The position numbers were made by a program, and so were the translations under genes. DNA of 64,000 nt from positions 186,001 through 250,000 of the forward strand of contig JAPEUQ010000006.1 of assembly GCA_027946365.1 (NCBI GenBank), read 5' to 3'. This document shows positions 10,301-19,697 of the stretch, one piece after another. This DNA is from Kalmusia sp. IMI 367209 (Eukaryota > Ascomycota > Dothideomycetes > Pleosporales > Didymosphaeriaceae). The notes beneath the pieces are model-generated. The model saw nothing but the letters and a program-made list of their open reading frames with translations. It did no database searches and was not told the DNA's origin. How positions within the stretch are numbered: position 1 is the stretch's first letter; each line of letters starts with the position of its first letter.

Positions 10301-10769
10301 ACTCCTCCTCTTCTGAATCCTGGTCGACGGGCGGATCGTCTGAGGTCAAGTCGGTGACTCGAGGAGGGGGAACCGCCCGAGGAGGAAAACTGAAGGTGCC
10401 TGGTGGGGCCATTGCGCTCACCATACGATGTTGCGATTGTGACATGAACGGCGAGGAATGACGGTCGGCTGCGGGCGAGGAACGAGGGACTTGCACCTGT
10501 GACGTTTGAGGATCGTACGTCCGGTTTGAGCGAGGTGTGAGCATTTGCGTAGGTTGCGTAGTATGCGTTCCGCGCGGGAGTATCTGTGTCGGCTGAGTAG
10601 TATACGTCCCCCGCGGAAGTATCTGCGTGGGTTGCGTCTCGGTAGGGGTGGCGAAAAAGGGCGAGCGGGACTCGAGCGGTTGTGTGGGTTGCGTAACAAA
10701 GTTGCCAGCCGGTTCGTAGTCGAACGGCGGCGGTGAGGAGGTCTCGATAGGATCGCGTCGCTCATACAT
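7305..10769 (-). CDS. fun30: Fun30/SMARCAD1-type SNF2 chromatin remodeling ATPase with CUE domain
   Basis: A single uninterrupted reading frame of 1154 residues. The order of parts is: an N-terminal Thr/Gln-rich region with repeats (residues about 26-113), acidic VDLT/VTDLT segments, a CUE-type ubiquitin-binding helix pair at about 243-284 (LASIFPGKSVQERKDALL), then a complete SNF2 ATPase. Helicase motifs are readable: DDMGLGKT (motif I, about residue 603), DEGH (motif II, about 707), LLLTGTPLQNS (motif III), and AENRAHRVGQ (motif VI, about 1055). The CUE plus SNF2 arrangement is diagnostic of Fun30/Fft3/SMARCAD1, which slide or exchange nucleosomes, keep heterochromatin silent and promote DNA-end resection. 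The gene is divergent from VMA21, with 314 bp between start codons. The N-terminal S/T-Q cluster is discussed in the findings. Confidence 0.95.
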   Translation of the reverse strand: MYERRDPIETSSPPPFDYEPAGNFVTQPTQPLESRSPFFATPTETQPTQILPRGTYTTQPTQILPRGTHTTQPTQMLTPRSNRTYDPQTSQVQVPRSSPAADRHSSPFMSQSQHRMVSAMAPPGTFSFPPRAVPPPRVTDLTSDDPPVDQDSEEEEYTGSNIPMSKLEQARVQETPQKASSFGFDISRFAHNEISRKRAADASSSFPPPKKAKPMARQSGPSRAMPVDLTGDDELTLDDIPDVNLRRKVERLASIFPGKSVQERKDALLSNKGDYDATVDTLVAEDDDELQISPAKGTAVVRSLEPAVTKTTAKRVLNKPIQSMQERYAKPSQYTASSAAESPEKPKKKGKLMRGRRNRSPSPLSSPPRPLQKFAEPDEEDEGIAISSGGDSDVQEISEGDFDEGNLLDFFNDCTVEAMVDLSGHKEEDIRSIFEHRPFRSFAAVEKIHVDSRKPDNGKKARKPKTTFGERLVDAARAMWNAYETIDNVVKQCEERGRPMVNGMARWGINIFGSATDGEIAATTLDDSDTGSNRDSGYQSPRSTNGSDSDREDLRKVVDRASGKRKLLKKPAIMNDDVELKDYQVVGLNWLNLLWQNGISGILADDMGLGKTCQVISFLSHLKESNVRGPHVIVVPGSTLENWAREFEHFSKEINFRIYYGAQNERMEMQDEILDYIQSGDTDVILTTYDLAWKKQDNSFLRKCKPQAIIFDEGHCLRNSNTLRYKSLMKISAKCRLLLTGTPLQNSLQELASILAFLMPDIFDNEEVQESVSVVFKHKAKVNESDTHGTLLSTQRINRARSMMTPFVLRRKKAQVLKHLPTKTCRVEYCELTPIQKKLYDEQLEKQRKVLLDRAAGLTPKEQTNVMMKLRQAAIHPLLFRERYTDDILRKMSKALPKEPIFASSDPDLIFEDMTVYQDYQCHSMCLKYPRSASKFGLKNSEWMDSGKVAKLVELLKKFKANGDRTLVFSQFTSVMDILEWVLDDLDIQYCRLDGQTQISTRQQLLDEFHNDESIPVFMLSTKSGGAGINLACANKVIIFDSSFNPQDDIQAENRAHRVGQTREVEVVRLVTRGTVEEQIHALGVSKLELDKMVAGEEGGSGKKDELNEAEQRGLQAVQEMLRAQMEGKVEAEKDVKVEFLEGLKKAGLDMSAA

Positions 10770-11083
10770 GGTGAGCGCTATGTGCTATGGGATAGTTTGC
10801 TGTCTCGATGGCGGTGCTGCGGATTATGTGTCATTGACGCTTAAGATGACAAACAAAGGAAAGAGCAAGCGGACAAGGAGGGCATTGCTGTGGGTGCTCC
10901 GTGGTCTTTATTTGTGATAAAGGGAGCGGGAAACTGTGGCGGGGCCTTGGGGAAAAAAGCGCGTCGGTCGCGTAAAGTGTATTCGCGTGCACGGACCATC
11001 CATGAAGCCATGACATCGTTGCGCGACTGCCAATCGTCGTTCACCAGCGCCAGTCCGCCAAATCTACACATCACTCACTCGAC
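10770..11083. promoter_or_regulatory. Divergent promoter region between FUN30 and VMA21
   Basis: These 314 bp separate two start codons pointing away from each other, so both promoters must lie here. I see no ORF of note and no motif that I can assign with confidence. Confidence 0.6.
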
Positions 11084-11521
11084 ATGGCAACTCGACGCAT
11101 CGTGTCCAGCGAGAAGACGTTCCTCGACAACGATGGCAAGGGCGCGCCCGAGCCCTCGAATATCGCACCTGCGGTACCCGCGTGCGTTTCCTACGAGCCC
11201 TAACCGACTCGACAAGACGGCCCTAGCTCACTTCCGTGTAGATCCGTCATCTGGAAACTGCTGAGCTTCACGTTTGCTATGGTCACCTTGCCAATTGGCA
11301 CTTATTTCTTCATTGTCAATTTCGTCTTCATTGGTATGTTGTATGCCATGGGCTTGGTTCGTGGAAATGCTGATGCAGAAGAACCAGGCAACAATACATG
11401 GGGAGGTGCGCTAGCAGCAATCATGGCCAACATCGTCTTGATAGCCTATATCGTCATGGCTATGAGAGACGATCAAGCCGAGCAGCAAGAGGAAGCAGAG
11501 CGACAGAAAAAATTCGAGTAG
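11084..11521 (+). CDS. vma21: V-ATPase assembly factor Vma21
   Basis: Exons 11084-11181 and 11242-11521 give 125 residues. The protein is a small ER membrane protein with two transmembrane helices (about WKLLSFTFAMVTLPIGTYFF, then ALAAIMANIVLIAYIVMAM) and a charged cytosolic tail. This matches Vma21, which chaperones assembly of the V0 sector of the vacuolar proton pump in the ER. The N-terminal TRRIVSSEKTFL and the SNIAPAVPA segment are typical of filamentous fungi. The luminal loop is unusually long. A 45-nt segment inside it (11334-11378) has GT..AG ends and keeps frame, so it may be an additional intron; removing it gives 110 residues, closer to the family norm. The tail does not end in the dilysine signal seen in yeast. 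Confidence 0.9.
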
Positions 11522-11960
11522 CATACCAGCCCTAGCTTTACAATTGTACAAATACTTAGCACACACCACACCACATTAATGATTACTACGTAGTTTAAGA
11601 AAAATCATGCTGCCTTCGGTAGATGGAAGGGGTATAATGAGTGAAATTGTGGGACATGTCACCATCCATTCCTAAGTCCTTGAAACTCCGCAGTACTCCT
11701 ACCCGCATACACCCGACCGCATCCATCGGGTTTTGACATACCTGGCCATGATCCCTAAAACCGCATCGCTTCGTCATCATGATAGCTATGCAGCTGTATC
11801 GTGTCGATCCATGGCCGGCACGAATTGTTCCTCAACCCATTCCGTAGACTATTTCCGTACATGTTTTGAGCAAGCGCCCAAGTGTTGAAAGGTCAAGACA
11901 TCGACGGCTGCTCACAAACGCCGCCGATCGAATTTCTACCTGGTTACCTCCTCTAATCCT
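11522..11960. other. Convergent 3' intergenic region
   Basis: This stretch lies between the 3' ends of VMA21 (plus) and the DUF2406 gene (minus). I see no coding sequence. Confidence 0.55.
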
Positions 11961-13229
11961 CTAGTCCTTGGAAAACCGTCTCTTGAACCAGCTCTTCCTC
12001 TTGTCCGTGTTTTGGCGCTGCAGCACGGCTGGCCTACCGTCGCCATTAGCCGGCCCTTCGCCTGACTTTGTGAGTTTGATAGGGTTGTTCCCCGCCGGGG
12101 GAACGCCTTGCTTCGTTGGAACTGGGGGCGGAGCGCCATAGTTTAGGGTTCCATTGGGTCGTTGCACAGCGTATCCGTTATTCGACGGCCCCATGCCATT
12201 TTGATACTTGTCCAAGTTGGGTCCGCCTCCGAAGCCTTGGAACCCATATTGCTCTCCCAAGTCGGGTTTCATCCCGGCTGCGCGCTCGATGGAGCTGTTG
12301 TCGCTGCTAGGTTCGGTAGAATAGGGCTCGCTGTGGCTGCCGTTCGACCCGTTGGTGTTTACGGTATCGCGCGATTGTTGGTACCCTTGAACAGGATACA
12401 CTCCGTTACCATTGCCGTTGCTCTGAGGATAACGATTCCACCCAGGATCGGTCTGCATGCGGTTATATCTTGCGCGAGGAGGCCCGCCCACAGGTCCGCC
12501 CATGCCGTGGCCATTGTCTTGCCAACTATCGCGCGCCGCTTGCCGACTGCCGTAGTAGCCGCTGGCTTGCGAGAAGCGACCCTGATCGTGGTGGCCTCCT
12601 CCACCGTAATAACTACTTCTCCGGCTGTTGTAACCGCTCATGACCTCTGTCGATGAATCTTATCTTCTGTTAGCGGGCGTGCGCGATTGCCTCATTGTGT
12701 CTACGTACCACGTATAGCATGCGATCTACGCCTATACTCATTATCGATGGCTGCCTCGAATGAGCGGATGGTATCGAGCGGGCGTTCCCATCGTGAGCGT
12801 GTGGGGTTGGAGAGATCGGGGTCCGCTGCCGGGCCGTCAGTCCACAATTCACCAATCGAACAACCACCAGCCAGAGGGACGTACTAGTTGGATTTCCATC
12901 TTTGTCTGTGTGCTGGAACGAGCGTAAAGACTGCAACGTGGGCTTCTCGAGCGCGGCGGCGACTTGCAAAACATCAGCAAACTGGGCCACGTACACAGGA
13001 CGGCGCGCAACGTACTGGGTTGGGATTCGTTCATGGCAGCATTCGGGTCCGCCTTGCCGGTGGTATTTAAGTGGGGCTTGTAGCTGTCGGATTCCTTCCT
13101 CTGGTGACCAGACGCCGAGTTCTTCCTCTCGTGCTTGGGGGTCGACGAGTGGCTGTTATCGCTCTTGAAGCTGAAGGTGGATTTGGAGCGCGGACGGCCC
13201 TGCTGGGGCTGCTCCATGGCAACGGACAT
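11961..13229 (-). CDS. DUF2406 family protein with Gly/Tyr/Asn-rich tail
   Basis: Exons (reading order) 13229-13016, 12962-12885, 12825-12709 and 12646-11961 give 364 residues. Visible parts: an N-terminal RGRP-like basic patch followed by STFSFKSDNSHSS; a KADPNAAMNE segment; an ALEKPTLQSLRSFQH helix; and NPTRSRWERPLDTIRSFEAAID. These are the landmarks of the fungal DUF2406 family (Pfam PF10295). The last exon encodes a low-complexity region rich in Gly, Tyr, Asn and Ser (RRSSYYGGGGHHDQG and similar) ending in a basic KRRFSKD tail. The three introns are short (53-62 nt). The biochemical function is unknown. Many Ser/Thr and basic residues suggest a phosphoregulated cytoplasmic or cortical protein, which is inference. 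Confidence 0.8.
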
Positions 13230-14809
13230 GGTCCTTATCTAGCAAATTAACGATGAAACAGGGCGGCTGGTATGATGCCAACGCGGAGACGGCTTAGTGT
13301 CCGTCGACGATCGTGAGTTGGCGGCCGTTCGTGCTCGATACGGGTCCTTGCGTGGGCCCGGGGTCGCAAGAATAGGATGAGAATTGCAAGAAAGGATGGA
13401 GATCCGGCGAATCGGCACGGCGAGTTGAGCGAGGCTTCGAGACGCTATTCGTGCGCAGCGGGGCCAGGAGCTTGAATCGACGTCCGGGCACTGGCTAGCG
13501 AGATTGCAGCGTAGAGATGGAGAGTCAGGGTAGCGAGCGAGGCGCCGTCCAGACGACGAGGGCAGGTAAAAGGGAGAAGGGAGACGGGGAGGAGGTTGGG
13601 GGCGGAGGGGGATGGGGGAAGTAGTCAAGAGCGGAACCGGGCGAGGGAGGGCGGATGAGAGGGCTGATCAATGGAATGTTGTTGAGCAGCTCTACGCTTC
13701 ACCGTCCTCGTCATGTAGGCGGAGGCGTGCCGGGGCCAATTGGGAACTCTACCAGGCAGGCGATCTGCCGGATGCTAGAAGCAACCGGGTGCAAATGCAC
13801 CAGCGACGCGAAACACCAAGTGCGACGGATTCGTGGACAGCCAGCTTTGGTCCAAGGCCGCGCCAATTGAGATTCAAGAGGCGCTGCATCGCCACCCGCG
13901 CATCCCATAATCGCTCTCCAATATTTTCGCTTTTCCTGTTTGCGGCGGCTTCCTACGGATCGCGCAGCCATCCAGAAGCGGCCGCAATAGCGCGGCGACG
14001 CGCCAGCCACCGCCCAACCTCTCCACCACGAATCGCAAGCTCTGCCAGAGGCTCACCATGCAATATGCAATGCTTTCAATAGTCAAGTCTACCCGGGGCT
14101 GTCCACACCATCAGCGCACCGGCGCCTTCCTAGAGGACCGGCCGGTCCATGGCACCGCGTCGCCATACGCTGCGCAGCCCGTCGTGCATACATGGACTCT
14201 CGAACGGGACAGAAAAAGACTGGGACGGTGTTGCGTACGCCTCTTCGCCCGCAGGTCCGCTGCGTGGCCCACCGTCCCATAATTCTCGTGCTTGTCCTGC
14301 CTGGCTGGAGCCCGTCTCCTCCACATTTTGCGACGAAGACGTACTGCGGCCTTCGTTCAGCGAGCGGTGACATCAGCTCTCGTTTTCTCGTTTAGGGGGG
14401 GATCCTGGGCCCTGCGGACCCTGCCCGTCCATCAATCACCCCACACAGAGCATTCGTTCGTCACTGATCGGCTCTGGTGTTTCAGGTGGTTCCACGCCGC
14501 ACAACGGTGCCGCCGCCTCAGCCATGTGCGACCTTGCCGCCGGGATCTCACATGCGCCCGTATTTATCCTCGTCGCCCTTTGTGATGCCCGATGCCGAAG
14601 TGATGCACAATTCCATTTTCCACCCCACAGCATTCCGGAGCACAACTTGTCGAGCCACACGCGGTCCACAAGACAGCTGTCATTTCAGTCTGGCGGTAAA
14701 CGTATGTACATATTTACATGAAATGCCAATCTGGTGCTTTTGACCACCCACGCTCCCCCAAAAACGCCAGAGTGCCGCAAAACAGTCCGTCTTCTCCTCC
14801 GCACGTCCT
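13230..14809. other. Gene-free interval (1.6 kb)
   Basis: Several ORFs of 60-150 codons overlap here on both strands, but none has recognisable similarity, consistent composition or splice structure. The left part is the promoter side of the DUF2406 gene and is G/A-rich on the plus strand (C/T-rich on the coding strand). The right end carries the 3' region of the MMSDH gene. Confidence 0.5.
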
Positions 14810-16667
14810 CTAGCTGTGCGTAGGCATGTTGACAGAGGCCTTTGTGGCCACGGCGTCCTCGCTTCTCCACAGACTCGTTACCGTCTTCTGCTGCGTGTAG
14901 AACTGGAGGCCGGGCTTGCCGTAGAAGGTGCTGGCACCCCCACCGGCGATGGACTTCTTGTTACCCGTGAAGGAGAACATGGGGAGCTGTATCGTGTCAG
15001 TGCATGCTTCTTGTATCCGTTCCAAGGTGGCTTACTGGCACGGGGATGGGCACGTTGATGCCGATCTGGCCCGCCTCGACCTCGCGCTGGAAGCGGCCAG
15101 CAGTGGCTCCCGAGCGAGTGAAGATGGCAGTGCCGTTGCCGTACTCGTTGGCGTTGATCAAATCGATGGCCTCGTCGATGGTCTCCACGTTCAGGCAGAC
15201 AAGAACGGGGCCAAAGATCTCCTCCTTGTAGCACTTCATGTGGGGCTTGACGTTGGCAATGATGGTGGGACCGACCTGGTGCAGCGTGAGCGAAAGTCTA
15301 TGCGGTGCAATTTTTGAACCTTACCCAGTTGCCGTTGGGGTACTTCTCCGGCTTCTGGCCACGGCCGTCAAGAAGAATTGTGGCACCCTCCTCCTCGGCG
15401 CTGGCAATGAGAGGTCTTCTATCCTCTTCTTGGACTCGGGACTGATCACAGGGCCCAGGTCAGCGCCCTCCTCGAAACCACCATCCATCTTGATTTCCTT
15501 TGCACGCTCAGCAATCTCCGGCACCCAGTCCTTGGTCTCGCCAATCATGACAAGGGTGCTGAGGGCCATGCAACGCTGGCCAGCAGCGCCAAACGCGGCA
15601 CCTGCGATGGCGTTCAGAGCGTGGTTCTTGTTGCAGTCGGGGAGCACAGCAGCGTGGTTCTTAGCGCCGAGGTTAGCCTGCACGCGCTTTCCGTTGGCCG
15701 AGCCGCGAGTGAAGATGTACTCTCCGGCCTTGTTACTGCCGACGAAGCTAATAGCCTTGATGCGTGGCTCATCAATGATGAAGTCAACAGTCTTCGCGGA
15801 GCCGTGTACAATGTTGATAACACCAGCGGGGAAGCCAGCCTGCTCGGCGAGCTCAGCGAGGATCATGCAGGCGCCCGGGTCGCGCTCGGATGGCTTTACA
15901 ACGATAGTGTTGCCAGTCACAGTGGCAATTGGGATGCACCACAAGGGAATCATAGCGGGGAAGTCTAGAGTATGCGTTAGCACGGTCGCTTTCGACCAGA
16001 AGCTGGTACTCACTGAACGGGCAAATAGCAGCAACAACGCCCAATGGCTCCCTGTAGCTTCGAGTCTCCATGTCCTTGGCCACCTCTAGCACCTCACCCG
16101 TCATCTGGGTCGTGATGCCGCACGCAGTCTCCGCAACCTGCAGACCACGCAGCACATCGCCCCTCGCATCGGCAAACGTCTTGCCCTGCTCCAGCGTGAT
16201 GCTAGCTGCCAGCCTGTCCCAGTTCTCGCGAATCAAATGCGTATACTTGAACATGATCTGTTGCCTCGCCAGCAGACTGGTCTGGCTCCATGGCTTTTGA
16301 ACGCCTTCTCTGCGCTGTCCACCGCTGCCACAAGCTCCTCGTCGGTGCTCTGTGGCACGCGGGTGACGAGATTGTTCGTCGCCGGATCATGCAGGTCGAT
16401 CCATTGCTTCGCCTTCGAGGCAACGAATTGGTTATCGATGAAATTGGGCGTGTCGGGCGGCGACTCGATGCGCTCGTGGCTTGTGGGGTAGCTCTGAGCA
16501 GCAGCAGTGGCGGGCTTGAGATGTTGGGCCGTGGCATGCAACCGCCTCACCGCCGTCTTGCTAGCACTGTACGGATTCGCCATTCTGGTGCAGAGGGGAG
16601 TAACTCGGGGAGCTGATGTTCTCGTAGCTAATGTCGCGATGCCGCGGATGGTATGGCGAGCAGCCAT
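14810..16667 (-). CDS. Methylmalonate-semialdehyde dehydrogenase, mitochondrial, with two reading-frame breaks
   Basis: Exons (reading order) 16667-16014, 15964-15325, 15275-15036 and 14986-14810; about 568 residues if both breaks are discounted. The enzyme is a CoA-acylating aldehyde dehydrogenase that converts methylmalonate or malonate semialdehyde to propionyl-CoA or acetyl-CoA in valine and pyrimidine breakdown, in the mitochondrion. The N terminus is Arg/Ser/Ala-rich without acids, a typical presequence. Family marks: [24 protein letters not shown], the catalytic Cys in [25 protein letters not shown], and [17 protein letters not shown]. Exon 1 changes frame near 16291 (between KAFK and [10 protein letters not shown]). 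Exon 2 changes frame near 15410 (between RIEDL and IASAEEEG). Each needs removal of 2 nt or addition of 1. All splice sites are otherwise normal. Sequence error or a recent pseudogene are both possible. Confidence 0.88.
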
Positions 16668-17570
16668 TGCGATTGTGGGGGCCTGCAATTGCCGACGAAG
16701 CGTAGGAGATAATCCGACGTGTGGGGGGGGGAATGGGCCAGATATTAAGCGGTGGAAACGCAGGGCCCAGCTCCTGTATTTGACGATTGTGAAAAGATGC
16801 TCGAGAAGCTCACCTAGCTGGCGATGTGCGGACTACAGCGTCTTGTGACCGGAAAACATGCTCCTTTCATAGCTGTACCGCTGCCGCGACCTCGGAAGGG
16901 AGCTCTTAGTCAACCCCACATTGGGGAAGCTCGGCTATCAACGCTAAACGTTTACAGCGTCTACAGCGTGTCGGCTTAATAAAAGGCAACTCATTCCGAC
17001 ATCTTTGCAGTGGAAGCGGCTATCGTCGTATATCCTAGGAATATTCAGCAGACAAAGTTGACCTTGTTGTCTTCATCTCCAACATTAACTCTATTCGTTT
17101 CTCATGAACATCGTCGATGAGTCTTCCGAGGCATAATCAGGAAGCCATAAGAATAGATGCCATCCCTTGTTCTTCTGATCAAATCAAAAAGTCAGTCGTG
17201 ATAAGAGTACATTAAGAATCCTATATCGATTCTACGCGAAGGCTCAGATGTGGGACCAATGCATGATAACAATATTGACGTGAAGTCCCACATTCTCCGC
17301 AGTCTCCCTTCACTGAGCAACCACACCACATCGAGTTTGGATTCATGATTTCATTCTCAAGCCCAAGCCTGCAGTATAATACACTCGTAGCGCCGTATAC
17401 CCACAACAGTATTGACGAACTTGCAATCCAAAAAAATGGATCCATGCGGGGAGCAATCACTCCTCCAGAACAGCGAGCCCCTTTTAACAATCATCGACCG
17501 TTGACCGTTTCTCTATACTTTCCTGATACTTTTCTGTCCCCGTCGCAACCAAACAGCTGCGTCATTGGCT
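16668..17570. other. Intergenic region (0.9 kb)
   Basis: The left part is the promoter side of MMSDH, and the right part contains the 3' end of calnexin. A run of eight G's lies near 16723-16730. I see no coding sequence. Confidence 0.5.
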
Positions 17571-19591
17571 TTACGAAGCAGATGAGCGCGTAGTGCGCTT
17601 GTTCACCTCGGCCTGAGCCTTCTCTGCGCCAGTAGCGACTGCCTCCGCAGCCTTGTCCTTTGCGTCAACCGCAGCATCCTTGGCCTTCTTCGCCTGAGCC
17701 TTAATCTGCTCCTGGGAGGGGGCTGCACCGCCAAAGAGGGTGGAAACGATGATGGCTAGGACCGTAACGACGACCACGCCAAGACCAGCAGCAACCTCAG
17801 GAACGAATTTCACGGCCTCGACAGGGTCACGCTGGAAGATCTCAATGAAGAGGTTGAGCTTCTCTTTAACGTAGAGAACTGGGTCATCCTTGAAGTTAAG
17901 GTCAGAGGGTGACTTGGGCGTCTCGTCAACCTTGGGCTTATTGGCCTCCTCTTCGGCCTTCTCAGCGGTAACCTTGACATCGAAAGTCTCCTTCTTGAGC
18001 TTCTCGGCATCCTCAACAGAGTGACCGATGTAAATGTTGTCGAAGAGAATGTCATTCTGCATAGTCCAGATTTCAAAGCCAATCTATGCGTGTTAGCTCA
18101 TGGTCGACAATGATCGGATCTCTGAGGTTAGACTTACAGCGCCAATGGGCTCAAAGTTCGCCGGGGTCTTGTCCTCGAAGTAGTCAGGGTTCTTGATCTT
18201 ACGAGGAGCCCACACACCCTTGTAGGCGGGGTTGTCGATGTACGGCGCAGTCCACTTGCCCTTGTAGTCGGGGTTCTTCTTCATCGGGGGCTCCCACTTG
18301 CCGCAGCCAGAAACCTCGTCACACTTAGGGTTAGGAACGGTCGGGGGGATCCAGTCGCCATCCTCCTCGTCATCCCAGTCTTCAGGCTTCTCGGCCTCAG
18401 GATCGGGAATGGTTGTGGGCTCATCCTCAAGCCAGTCCTCAGGCTTGGTAGCCTCCTCGTCCACGATCTCGAATGGAGCCTCCTCGTCCCAATCCTCGGG
18501 CTTCTTGGCTTCCGGGTCGGCAATACGGGCCTCATCAACCCAGTCCTCAGGCTTCTTGTCATCGGGATCATCAATCTCCTTCTCAGGGTTGACAGAGGGG
18601 CTGAAGTCCTCAAGAAGGGTACCGTTGCGGATAGACTCGCCGTCAATCTTGATCTCAAAGCTGTTGTCGGGCTTGACGATGAGGGTATACAGGGAGGTGG
18701 TCTTGACGATACGGGCCATCGGGGGGTTCTTGAGGTGCTTCTCCTCATACTCGCCGGTCTTGGGGTTCTTGTGGCGGAAGATAAAGTGGACCTACAGCTG
18801 TTAGAGCGAGCTTCTGCTAGTTCAAGGGGAACGTCGTACTTTGTTGGTAGCACCGCACTTGTCGGGACCAAACATAATAATGTAGGGCGAGCTGTTAGAG
18901 AACTCCTCGGAGTGAAGAGCCTTGTTGTCCTGAAGGAGTTTCATGTAGGCTCCACCGCACTCCAAACCGTCTAACTCGCCGTCAGTCTGCTGCTGGAGCT
19001 CAATTGGCCTGGGTGCACCTACTCTGAAGCTTAACCTCATACTGGACAACGAGAGTGTTCTTCTTGTTGTCGATCTTCTTAGGGGGAATTTCGCCGAGAT
19101 AGCGTGATGAGCAGCCTTGTCCTTGATCACCAAGCCCTTATCACCCTCAATGCCCTTGAGCACCGAAGGCTCCTCGACGGACCATGTGCCAATGTAGGCC
19201 CACTCCTCCTCTGTCGACGTGTCGTCCTTTTTTGCGTGTGACACCTTCCAGCGCGTTTCCCAGTCATCGGTGAACTGTTCAAAAAATGGAGCTCCCTTGA
19301 GGGTGGTGGGCTGTCACGATCGAAGTCAGCGTTCAAGTTCTGAGTAAAGAGGGGTTGGCGGGACAAACAACCCAGGTGCCCAAGGTGCTCCGAAGGTTAC
19401 TCGGGAAGACACCCTCGCTGCAGTCTTCCACAGACATAGTGAAAGCTTAGGCACTCTGGCTGGCTACTTACAGTGAAGGTAGATTTGGCTACAGAGGTAG
19501 TGGAGGACGAAGGCTCCGATTCAGAGCTCGACGCATCCTCTGCGCGCACAAAGGCGGCAGCGAGCAAGGTGGCACCGACTGCGAAACGCAT
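17571..19591 (-). CDS. Calnexin, ER membrane lectin chaperone, with one reading-frame break
   Basis: Exons (reading order) 19591-19472, 19310-19023, 18970-18840, 18791-18138 and 18083-17571; about 567 residues when the break is discounted. A signal peptide ([17 protein letters not shown]) is followed by the globular lectin domain ([38 protein letters not shown]). Next comes the P domain with four KPEDW-type repeats followed by W-x-P/NP-x-Y-type repeats, then a transmembrane helix near the C terminus ([20 protein letters not shown]) and an Ala/Lys-rich cytosolic tail. Calnexin binds monoglucosylated glycoproteins during folding in the ER. Exon 2 shifts frame at a run of five C's on the coding strand (plus-strand G's 19082-19086), between ISAKFP and [16 protein letters not shown]. 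Since calnexin is usually single-copy and important, a sequencing error is the likeliest cause. Confidence 0.92.
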
Positions 19592-19690
19592 TGTGGCGAT
19601 GCCTGCTATCTAGTGGGAGCAGGAGACTTCTGGGCGGCGGCAGAAAGTAGAGAAGTGGTGGGTTGAGAAGTGCGGAGGCTGAATTGAGAA

Positions 19691-19697
19691 TATATAA
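19691..19697 (-). promoter_or_regulatory. Candidate TATA element of calnexin
   Basis: The coding strand reads TTATATA here, about 100 bp upstream of the calnexin start codon. The spacing is plausible for a fungal TATA box with a short leader. There is no direct evidence of use. Confidence 0.3.

Noticed and set aside
12162..12656. Plus-strand ORF of 164 codons
   Set aside because: It is antisense to the last exon of the DUF2406 gene; its Ala/Val/Ile-rich translation mirrors the Gly/Ser/Tyr codons of the real gene.
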